In this document: one piece after another, positions 9,370-16,502 of the stretch
Layout: each line of letters starts with the position of its first letter
Numbering within the stretch: position 1 is the stretch's first letter
Origin: an uncultured Oscillospiraceae bacterium
Lineage (GTDB): Bacteria > Bacillota_A > Clostridia > Oscillospirales > Acutalibacteraceae
Assembly: GCA_910587995.1 (NCBI GenBank)
Contig: CAJUNS010000013.1
Coordinates: forward strand, 1 to 54,951
Direction of reading: 5' to 3'
Length of the DNA stretch: 54,951 nucleotides
Notes under the pieces: generated by a model
Told to the model about the DNA's origin: nothing
What the model saw: only the letters and a program-made list of their open reading frames with translations
Database searches by the model: none
Program-made: the position numbers and the translations under genes

Positions 9370-9398
9370 TTTACACCAGCCGCATCTTGTGATATAAA
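9370..9398 (+). promoter_or_regulatory. Predicted promoter for the sugar importer operon
   Basis: TTTACA (9370-9375), 17-base spacer, TATAAA (9393-9398). Non-perfect boxes would suit an activator-dependent promoter. The remainder of the 341-base gap (9126-9466) is AT-rich with no gene visible. Confidence 0.5.
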
Positions 9399-9466
9399 AA
9401 GAATGTGCCAGAACTAAGGCACGACCAACATTGCTGTATGTTCAGCGAGAAAGGATGAAAGGAAAT

Positions 9467-10411
9467 ATGAGGAAGCAACCGGCGGCTGTGCCGCGCCAGC
9501 GCGTGAACCCCTTGAAGGAACTGTGGAGGAACAAGTTCCTATATATCTTGGTTTTGCCGGCCATGATATACACGTTCGTTTTCTCCTATATGTCCCTGCC
9601 ATACATGGCCATTGCCTTTGAGAAATTCAACTACAAAACCGGCATTTTCAGTCCATTTGTGGGGCTAAAAAACTTTGAGTACTTCTTTAAGTCCAGCTGG
9701 GCCTGGACCATCACCCGGAACACCTTGGTTATTAATGTGCTCTTCCTGGCCGTTGGCACTGTGTGCGCCGTGGCCCTGGCCATCGCCCTCAACGAGGTGC
9801 ACGCCAAACGGCTGCTGAAGACCTCCCAGTCCTTCATGCTGTTTCCCTATTTCATTTCCTGGGTGATTGTCAGCTACATGCTCCAGGGAATTCTGGGTAC
9901 GGACAACGGCTTGATCAACAACATTATTATCAGCATGGGCGGCGAAAAAATCAACTTTTATGCCGACGCCAACTACTGGTACCCCATTTTGCTGATCTTA
10001 AACATCTGGAAGACCACCGGCTACAATGCCATCGTTTATCTGGCTGCCATCACCGGCATTGACGAGGGCCTGTATGAGGCCGCCTACATTGACGGCGCTA
10101 CCCGCTGGAAGCGCATCCGCTACATCACCCTGCCCTTGCTGATGCCCACTATCTGCATTCTGACCCTGATGTCTGTGGGCCGCATCTTCTACGGCGACTT
10201 TGGCATGATGTACGCCATCATTCGGGACAACAGCTCCCTGATGCCCATTGCGGAGGTGATTGACACCTATGTGTACCGCACCTTTAAAAACACCGGCGAC
10301 CCCAGCCTTTCCATGGCCGTGGGCCTGTACCAGTCCATTGTGGGATTTATTTTGGTGTTTACCTCTAACTGGATCGTACGCCGGCATTTCCCGGACGGGG
10401 CGCTGTTCTAA
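9467..10411 (+). CDS. ABC sugar importer permease, LplB type
   Basis: About 314 residues with six predicted membrane spans, beginning NKFLYILVLPAMIYTFVFSY. The conserved EAA loop that touches the ATPase reads EAAYIDGATRWKRIRYITLPLL. This places it with LplB/YtcP-like permeases of the CUT1 group, which carry oligosaccharides. The start is uncertain: in-frame TTG at 9431 and ATGs at 9455 and 9467 are possible. I choose 9467 because AGAAAGGA lies 11 bases before it, while the ATG at 9455 abuts its own ribosome site. It is the first gene of an operon with the second permease and binding protein. No ATPase gene is nearby, so a shared MsmX-like ATPase is expected elsewhere. Confidence 0.92.
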   Translation: MRKQPAAVPRQRVNPLKELWRNKFLYILVLPAMIYTFVFSYMSLPYMAIAFEKFNYKTGIFSPFVGLKNFEYFFKSSWAWTITRNTLVINVLFLAVGTVCAVALAIALNEVHAKRLLKTSQSFMLFPYFISWVIVSYMLQGILGTDNGLINNIIISMGGEKINFYADANYWYPILLILNIWKTTGYNAIVYLAAITGIDEGLYEAAYIDGATRWKRIRYITLPLLMPTICILTLMSVGRIFYGDFGMMYAIIRDNSSLMPIAEVIDTYVYRTFKNTGDPSLSMAVGLYQSIVGFILVFTSNWIVRRHFPDGALF

Positions 10412-10440
10412 TAAGTCTGCCCAAGGTTCAGTATTCCATT

Positions 10441-10486
10441 AGGGAAGCCTCATGAGGCTTCCCTGCGCAAGGAGCTCTAGAGCTCC
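10441..10486. repeat. Two tandem perfect palindromes between permease genes
   Basis: A perfect 24-base palindrome (10441-10464, arms AGGGAAGCCTCA) is followed six bases later by a perfect 16-base palindrome (10471-10486, arms GGAGCTCT). No T-tract follows, so a terminator is unlikely; RNA hairpins that tune mRNA stability, or a protein site, are possible. Confidence 0.7.
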
Positions 10487-10528
10487 CGACCCGGCTCTTA
10501 AAAAATCTGCAAAAAGGAGTTTTGCCCA

Positions 10529-11446
10529 ATGTCTGCCAATCCAGCCGGGGCCAGTCTTGCCCGGAACAAAATACAAACCAGCAAGGGAGACAAACTGGCC
10601 CAGTTCCTCATTTATTTCTTTGTGATTCTGTTTGCGCTGGTCTGCCTGGTTCCCTTTATTCTGGTCATCATTGTGTCCTTTACGGAGGAGAAATCCATCA
10701 CCATCAACGGCTACTCCTTCTTCCCCGCCCAATGGTCTTTGGACGCCTACCAGCGGCTTTTTTCCAAGTCCTCCAACATTCCCAGGGCCTACCAGGTTAC
10801 CGGCTTTGCCACCATTGTGGGCACCCTCATTGCCTCGCTGATCACCTTTGGCGCGGGCTATACCCTGGCCAACAAGCAGTGCCGCTACCGCAACGGGCTG
10901 TCCCTCTACTTCTACATTACCATGGTCTTTTCCGCGGGCATGGTGCCCTGGTACATGATCTCCAAAATGGTGGGCTGCTACGACAATATATGGGCCCTGA
11001 TTGTACCTTCGCTGCTGTTCTCCCCCTTTAACATGTTTTTGGTACGCAATTTCGTGCGGGGCATTCCAGACGCCTTGAACGAATCCGCCCGGATAGACGG
11101 GGCGGGCGAGGTGCGCATCGCCTTTACCATCTACCTGCCTCTGTGCATGCCGGTGCTGGCCACCATCGCCCTGTTCTACGCCATTGGCTACTGGAACAAC
11201 TATTTTAACTGCGTTATGCTCATTAATGACCAGAAATACTATAATCTGCAAATGATGCTTTTGAAAATCCAGTCTGAAATCACCGCCATGCAGAAAGTCG
11301 CCCAGGGCGTCACCCGGGGCGCGCCGCCCAAGGAGAGCTTTAAGATGGCCACCTCGGTTATCACTATGGGCCCCATCATCCTGCTGTACCCCTTCCTGCA
11401 AAAGTATTTTGTAAAGGGTATGGTCATCGGCGCGGTGAAGGGCTAA
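10529..11446 (+). CDS. ABC sugar importer permease, YtcP/LplC type
   Basis: 305 residues, six predicted membrane spans, first span LIYFFVILFALVCLVPFILVII shortened here by position: residues 27-48. The EAA loop reads ESARIDGAGEVRIAFTIYLPL. The YYNLQMMLLKIQ and MGPIILLYPFLQKYFVKGM blocks are characteristic of YtcP/LplC proteins. It pairs with the upstream permease to form the transmembrane channel of one importer. RBS AAAAGGAG precedes the ATG. The 117-base gap to the first permease is unusually long for this pair and holds two palindromes. Confidence 0.92.
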   Translation: MSANPAGASLARNKIQTSKGDKLAQFLIYFFVILFALVCLVPFILVIIVSFTEEKSITINGYSFFPAQWSLDAYQRLFSKSSNIPRAYQVTGFATIVGTLIASLITFGAGYTLANKQCRYRNGLSLYFYITMVFSAGMVPWYMISKMVGCYDNIWALIVPSLLFSPFNMFLVRNFVRGIPDALNESARIDGAGEVRIAFTIYLPLCMPVLATIALFYAIGYWNNYFNCVMLINDQKYYNLQMMLLKIQSEITAMQKVAQGVTRGAPPKESFKMATSVITMGPIILLYPFLQKYFVKGMVIGAVKG

Positions 11447-11524
11447 ATGCCCACAAACATTCTGGTTTTATCAGGCTTCGCCTGTTGAAACAATAAAAAA
11501 TTCTATATGAAGGAGACGAAAGTA

Positions 11525-13174
11525 ATGAAGAATCTGAAGAAGATCGCCGCGCTGCTGCTGGCTCTGGCTTTGGTGGCCAGCCTGTTCGCGGCCTGCGGCG
11601 GCGACAGCGGCTCCAGCGCCCCCAGCAGCTCCACCGGCGGGAGCAGCCAGGATGCGCCAGAAAGCTCCGAGTCCGCTCCTGAGAGTTCGGACGCCGCCAG
11701 CGGCGATGATGGGGAGATTCATCCCATGCGCATCGTCCAGCCCGGCACCCTGCCCGATGAGTATGAGCAGGGCATCGCCGCCGTTAACGAGAAACTGAAG
11801 GCCGATGGCGTGAACATTGAGGTTTCCGTACAGCGCATCCCGTGGGATTCCTACGCGGAGAAGCTGAACTTGATGCTCACCACCGGTGAGGAGTTCGAGC
11901 TGCTGCATGTAATGCAGGATGTGAAGAACCTGTCCGCCATTGCCGGTATGGACGCTATTCTGCCCCTGGACGACCTGCTGGGGAACTACCCCGACCTGGT
12001 AGCCAACTTTACCGAGAACGAGTGGCTGGGCGCTGTGTACAACGGCAACCACTATGCCGTGCCCTGCTCTTGGCACAGCTTTGACAACACCATGGCCTAC
12101 ATGACCGTGCGTACCGACACCATGAAGAAGGTGGGCTACAACGAATTTCCCGCTGACAGCGTGGACGATGTGCTGGACCTGATGAAGAAGAGCCAGGACA
12201 GCATGCTGGAGGAAACCGGCATTAAGGCCTATAACTGGTACCATCAGAATCAGGATACCGCCCACTGGCTGCACAGAACTTACGACACCTATCCTTTCTA
12301 TGTGGAAAACAGCCTGGGCCTGATCATTGCCCGCCAGGATGGCACCATTGATTCCTTCTATGAGTCCGAAGAGTTCAAGCAGGACTGCGAAGTGTACCAG
12401 AAGATGTTCCAGCAGGGCTTGATCAATCCCGATATTCTGAACATGGACTCTCAGGTGAAGTACGACCAGGCCAACCTGGGCGCTTTCCTTCCCTCTCAGA
12501 CCTTTGATCCCAGCGTTGCCAAAACCATTATGGATAAAACCGACCTGACGGACGTAACCGCCGACTGGGTTAAGATGTGCCCCGACAAGCCGGATGTTAT
12601 CTACACCTTTGTACAGAACTTGAACGCCATCTCCGCTACTTCCGAGGACCCTGAGTCCGGCCTGAAGTTCCTGAACTGGCTCTATGCCAGCCAGGAGAAC
12701 CACGACCTGTTCCACTGCGGCACCCCCGGCAAGTACTTCAACGATGAGGGCGAAGGCATGCTCTCCCGCACCGATGACATGAAGAATGAGAACGGAGACG
12801 CCCTGTACTCCATGGACACCTGGATGACTGGCTACATGCCCTTTATGCGCTATGATTCCGCCATTGTGACCGATGAGTACCTCAGCTACACGAACTACCG
12901 CTCTGAAAACTATGTGGTCTCCCCTGTTGCCGGCTTCCTGTTCGACTCCAGCAATGTGACCACCGAGCTGACCAACCTGCAGACCGAGATCATTGCCTCC
13001 ATCTACCCCATCAAGGTGGGTATGGTTTCTTATGAGGACAACATTGACACCGCCATTGAGAAGCTGAAGGCCGCTGGCCTTGACAAGTATCTGGAAGAGT
13101 ACCGCACCCAGTTCCAGGCTTATCTGGAGGCCAATCCTGACGTAATGGAGATTGCCAAAGGCACTACCAAGTAA
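11525..13174 (+). CDS. Extracellular sugar-binding lipoprotein of the importer
   Basis: 549 residues with a lipoprotein signal peptide: positive NLKKIA start, hydrophobic core and lipobox LFAAC, with lipidated C24. A Ser/Gly/Glu-rich linker (about 25-65) spaces the ligand domain from the membrane. Size and the FTENEWLGAVYNGNHYAVPC region fit LplA-type solute-binding proteins of the family-1 oligosaccharide group. It delivers an oligosaccharide to the two permeases upstream. Start at 11525 is set by the AAGGAG site 9 bases before; an in-frame ATG at 11507 overlaps that site. Strong codon bias and a downstream hairpin array suggest high expression. The glycan is unknown; the following GH28 hints at a pectic oligosaccharide. 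Confidence 0.93.
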   Translation: MKNLKKIAALLLALALVASLFAACGGDSGSSAPSSSTGGSSQDAPESSESAPESSDAASGDDGEIHPMRIVQPGTLPDEYEQGIAAVNEKLKADGVNIEVSVQRIPWDSYAEKLNLMLTTGEEFELLHVMQDVKNLSAIAGMDAILPLDDLLGNYPDLVANFTENEWLGAVYNGNHYAVPCSWHSFDNTMAYMTVRTDTMKKVGYNEFPADSVDDVLDLMKKSQDSMLEETGIKAYNWYHQNQDTAHWLHRTYDTYPFYVENSLGLIIARQDGTIDSFYESEEFKQDCEVYQKMFQQGLINPDILNMDSQVKYDQANLGAFLPSQTFDPSVAKTIMDKTDLTDVTADWVKMCPDKPDVIYTFVQNLNAISATSEDPESGLKFLNWLYASQENHDLFHCGTPGKYFNDEGEGMLSRTDDMKNENGDALYSMDTWMTGYMPFMRYDSAIVTDEYLSYTNYRSENYVVSPVAGFLFDSSNVTTELTNLQTEIIASIYPIKVGMVSYEDNIDTAIEKLKAAGLDKYLEEYRTQFQAYLEANPDVMEIAKGTTK

Positions 13175-13242
13175 AGTTTTAGTTTTTGTAAGCTCCATCT
13201 AAGCTTGCCATGGTCAGGGCACAGGACGTATAGTAAACGCAC

Positions 13243-13348
13243 TATAAAATCAGTATTTACCGATTTTATAGCAGGGCGGCGCGGGCGTGCCCGTGCCGCC
13301 AAGTTCAAAAGGGGTGTCACCTCTTTTGAACTGCGTTAACTATAACGC
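13243..13348. other. Array of four hairpins between binding-protein and GH28 genes
   Basis: Four consecutive hairpins: 13243-13270 (TATAAAATC/GATTTTATA), 13275-13300 (GGCGGC plus CGGG arms, 11 pairs with one G-U, loop CGTG), 13303-13331 (GTTCAAAAG/CTTTTGAAC continuing to 13 pairs, three-base loop) and 13333-13348 (GCGTTA/TAACGC). No clean T-run follows any of them. The likely role is to protect the upstream lipoprotein mRNA or attenuate the downstream enzymes. Confidence 0.65.
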
Positions 13349-13400
13349 CCCGCGCCCTGATTTTTGTTTCATCGGCATTATGTATTATGGAGAAACGCAT

Positions 13401-14694
13401 ATGATTAATATTATGGATTTCGGCGCGGCTGGCGATGGCGCGGCCCTAAATACGGAAAGCTTTCGTCAGGCGGTGGCCGCGGCCAAGTCCGCTGGCCAGG
13501 CCGTGTTGGTCCCCGCTGGATGCTTTCTTACCGGCACCATCGACCTGCAGGGAGTTTCCCTGCACCTGGAACCCGGGGCAGTGATTAAGGGCTCGCCCAA
13601 TCGGGAGGATTACCCGGTTATGCCCTATCAACACAATGAGCTGGGCCCTCTGCAGGCGCTGATTGTCTGCCTGGGCGGCGAAAACGTGGTGATTGATGGC
13701 GAGGGAACCATCGACTTAAACGGCTCTTCCTTCTACGACTTCTCCCGCCCCCTGGTCCCTCCCAGCCGCGTCCCCTTTTCCCCGGAGCAGCTGGAAGAAT
13801 GCACCGTGGACCGGGAGTGGAGGCCCACCCAGTCTATCTTCTTCTACCAAGTAAAAAACCTTACCCTGCGGGGCGTCACCCTGTTGGACGCCCCTTGCTG
13901 GACCCTCACCCTGGCCGAGTGCGAAAACGCCAAGGCCCTGGGGCTCACCATTGACACCAACCTGCGGGTACCCAATGATGATGGTATTCATGTGTGCAGC
14001 TGCGATGGCGTGATTATCTCCGGCTGCCACATCACCAGCGGCGATGACTGCATTGCTATTTCCGGCATTACCAACTGGGCCAAGCCCTGCCAGAACGTGG
14101 TGGTCTCGGACTGCGTCCTGCGTTCCTGTTCCAAAGCTCTGGTGCTGGGCTACATCTACAGCCATGTGCGAAATGTGCTGATCAGCAATGTAATCATCCA
14201 AAACAGCAACCGGGGGCTCACCTTTATGTGCAACGATCCGGGCGGCTTGGTGGAGAACGTCCGGGCTGTTAACTTGGTAATTGACACCCGGGTACGGGCT
14301 GGAAACTGGTGGGGTAACGGCGAGGCCATTTTCTTCATGGGCGTAAAGCACGACAGCGCCATCCCCCCGGAGCAGAACCCCTGCCGGGACACGCCGGTGA
14401 ACTTCCGGAACATTATCATTGATGGGGCAATCTGCGCCTCGGGAAAATGCCATTGGCGCGGTGGGCGCCGGGTCCAACTTCGACCATGTGGTCTTGCGGG
14501 ACATTACCGTGGAAAAGAAGGACTCGGACAACCTGGCCTTGAAAGGCCGTACCTTCGACCTGGCTCCCTCAGCACAGATTGTAGAGGTACCGGAAGACGC
14601 AGCCGTATACTTGAAAAAGGCTGGCGGCCTGACCCTGGAGAATGTACGCCCTCTGCCCTTCCATGGGGCAGAGCAGAAAATCGTCATAGAATAA
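13401..14694 (+). pseudogene. GH28 polygalacturonase-like enzyme with a frameshift
   Basis: A right-handed beta-helix protein of the GH28 family, which hydrolyses galacturonan or rhamnogalacturonan linkages. Translation starts at 13401 with MINIMDFGAAGDG, 9 bases after GGAG. Catalytic-site blocks PNDDGI (191-196) and SGDDC (D215, D216) hold the family's acid residues. The usual GHG block with its histidine is replaced by SKALVLG, and the usual RIK block by NRGL. Near 14436-14447 the frame shifts: the upstream frame runs into unrelated sequence while ENAIGAVGAGSNFDHVVLRD resumes one base over and ends at 14694, 12 bases before the next gene. The lesion equals one extra base or two missing ones. 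It could be a real mutation or an assembly error. Confidence 0.85.
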
Positions 14695-14706
14695 AAAGGA
14701 GGGCCT

Positions 14707-15543
14707 ATGAAAACTGTTGGCTTCATTGACTACTATCTGGACGAGTTCCACGCCAACCACTACCCCCAGTGGCTGAAAGAGGCTTCCGGCGGAGAACTGG
14801 AGGTAAAATACGCTTACGGAAAAATCACCTCTCCCCTTACCGGCATGACCAGCGCCCAATGGTGCCAAAAATACGGCGTGGAGCTGGTGGAGAGCGTGGA
14901 GGAGCTTATCGCGAAAAGCGACTGTCTCAACGTGCTCTCTCCCGACAACCCCGAGATGCATGGGGAGCTCTGCCAGCTGCCCCTGCGCAGCGGCAAGCGG
15001 GTCTATGTGGACAAAACCTTCTCCAACTCCCGCCAAGAGGCCCAGGCGCTTTTTGCTCTGGCGGAAGACCACGGCACGCCCTGCTTCTCCGCCTCCGCCC
15101 TGCGCTTTGCTCAGGAACTGGAAGGGGTGGACCGGGAACAGCTGGCCGGGCTGGTCAGCGTGGGGCCTGGGCCTTTGGACAACTACGCCATTCACCAAAT
15201 TGAGCCCATTCTGGCCTTGATGGGCCCGGAAGTCCGGCGGGTCATGTTCACCGGCTCCGCCGCTCTGCCCGCCGCCCTGCTGGAATTCGCCGATGGCCGC
15301 TTGGCACATCTCTCCCACCACGGCTGGGACTGCCCTTTTGCCATGACTTTGGACAAAAAAGACGCAACCACCCAGCGGGTGGAGATTGTCTCCGACTACT
15401 TCCACCGGTTCATGGAAGAGATGGCCCGGTTCTTCCTGGGCGCGGAGCCCAGCGTTCCTCACCAGGACACCATTGCGGTCATAGCGGTCCGGGAGGCTTT
15501 GCTGAACGCCTCTGCCCAACCCGGCCAGTGGGTGAACCTGTAA
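14707..15543 (+). CDS. Gfo/Idh/MocA-like oxidoreductase
   Basis: 278 residues that resemble NAD(P)-dependent sugar oxidoreductases of the Gfo/Idh/MocA group: the CLNVLSPDNPEMHGELCQLPL and GKRVYVDKTFSNS segments match the AtPNxxH and EKP(L/T) region that contacts cofactor and sugar, but in divergent form (DKTF in place of EKP). The N-terminal nucleotide-binding glycine motif is not clear. The protein is shorter than the usual 330-380 residues. RBS AGGAGGG lies just before the ATG and the gene directly follows GH28, so it likely handles a sugar or sugar acid released by that operon. It may bind a cofactor weakly or not be a dehydrogenase at all. Confidence 0.7.
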   Translation: MKTVGFIDYYLDEFHANHYPQWLKEASGGELEVKYAYGKITSPLTGMTSAQWCQKYGVELVESVEELIAKSDCLNVLSPDNPEMHGELCQLPLRSGKRVYVDKTFSNSRQEAQALFALAEDHGTPCFSASALRFAQELEGVDREQLAGLVSVGPGPLDNYAIHQIEPILALMGPEVRRVMFTGSAALPAALLEFADGRLAHLSHHGWDCPFAMTLDKKDATTQRVEIVSDYFHRFMEEMARFFLGAEPSVPHQDTIAVIAVREALLNASAQPGQWVNL

Positions 15544-15569
15544 GGAATTCGCCCTCTTTCCTCCATCAA

Positions 15570-15607
15570 AAAAGGACGCGGCCCCCAAGCAGGGCTCGCG
15601 TCCTTTT
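15570..15607. terminator. Bidirectional rho-independent terminator
   Basis: AAAAGGACGCG (15570-15580) pairs with CGCGTCCTTTT (15597-15607). It ends the importer/GH28 operon and the convergent glycyl radical operon. Confidence 0.9.
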
Positions 15608-15608
15608 G

Positions 15609-16502
15609 TTATTTGGATTCCCCATCTACCAGCTGCTGCCAGCGGCGCTTTTGGTCTGGCGGAACAGTTTTCAACTCCGCCAAAGCATAGGGCTGGCCCA
15701 GGGCCTGCCATTTACCCTTTCCAATGTCGTGGTAAGCCATAACCTCTGCCCGCTGTATACAGGCATGGCTGGCTTTCAGCTCCCGCAGGGCGGCAAAGTG
15801 CGCCTCCGTATCGTTTACCCCAGGGATAATGGGACAGCGCAGAATCACTGACGCCCCAGCTTGGTCCAAGGCATCCAGGCTTGCCAGCACCGGCTCCAAA
15901 GGCGCGCCTGTCCAGCGTGAATGGGCCTCTGGGTCCGTGTGCTTACAGTCAAAGAGGAACAGGTCCACCAGGGGGATGAGGACCCCCAGCCGCTCCGGCG
16001 GGATGAGCCCGTTGGTCTCCAAGGCGGTGTGGAAGCCCTGGGCCCGGCAGGCGGCCAACAGCCGGCACACAAAATCAAACCAAAGGGAGGCCTCCCCGCC
16101 GGAGAGGGTCACCCCGCCCCCGGAAGAGGCATAGTATTTGCTGTCCTTACAAAGCTCGGCCATAACCTGCTCCACAGTCATCTCCCGGCCGGAAAGCTCC
16201 AGGGCCCCATGGGGGCACAGACCCGCGCACTGTCCGCAGGCTGTGCAGCTCTCCCGAAGGAAGCGGCGGGCTTCCCCCTCTATCTGGTGAGCCCCTTGAG
16301 GACAGGCGGCACAGGCTCCGCAGGCCGTGCACTTCTCCTGACGGAAGAGCAGCTCCGGCTTTTGGGAGAAGCTCTCCGGGTTGTGGCACCAGGCGCAGCG
16401 CATGTTGCAGCCTTTGAAAAAAACCGTGCTGCGAATGCCCGGGCCATCGTACACGCAAAAGCGCTGGATGTCGAAAATACAAGCGGTATCTTTAGGCGTC
16501 AT
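15609..16502 (-). CDS. Glycyl radical enzyme activating protein (radical SAM)
   Basis: 297 residues. The radical SAM cluster motif CxxxCxxC is C32, C36 and C39 (GCNMRCAWCHNPE), which binds a 4Fe-4S cluster and S-adenosylmethionine to draw a hydrogen atom from the glycine of the partner enzyme. Two further ferredoxin-type sets follow: C58, C61, C64, C67 and C86, C89, C92, C96. These extra clusters occur in activases of eliminase-type glycyl radical enzymes and are absent from the short activase of pyruvate formate-lyase. TLSGGEASL and FDCKHTD blocks are present. The ATG overlaps the last 11 bases of the upstream partner gene, so synthesis of the two is coupled. Confidence 0.94.
   Translation of the reverse strand: MTPKDTACIFDIQRFCVYDGPGIRSTVFFKGCNMRCAWCHNPESFSQKPELLFRQEKCTACGACAACPQGAHQIEGEARRFLRESCTACGQCAGLCPHGALELSGREMTVEQVMAELCKDSKYYASSGGGVTLSGGEASLWFDFVCRLLAACRAQGFHTALETNGLIPPERLGVLIPLVDLFLFDCKHTDPEAHSRWTGAPLEPVLASLDALDQAGASVILRCPIIPGVNDTEAHFAALRELKASHACIQRAEVMAYHDIGKGKWQALGQPYALAELKTVPPDQKRRWQQLVDGESK

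Noticed and set aside
11471..13198. A 575-codon open frame on the minus strand opposite the binding-protein gene
   Set aside because: It mirrors the strong codon bias of the plus-strand lipoprotein gene and its product shows only Gly/Val/His-rich low-complexity runs with no domain.
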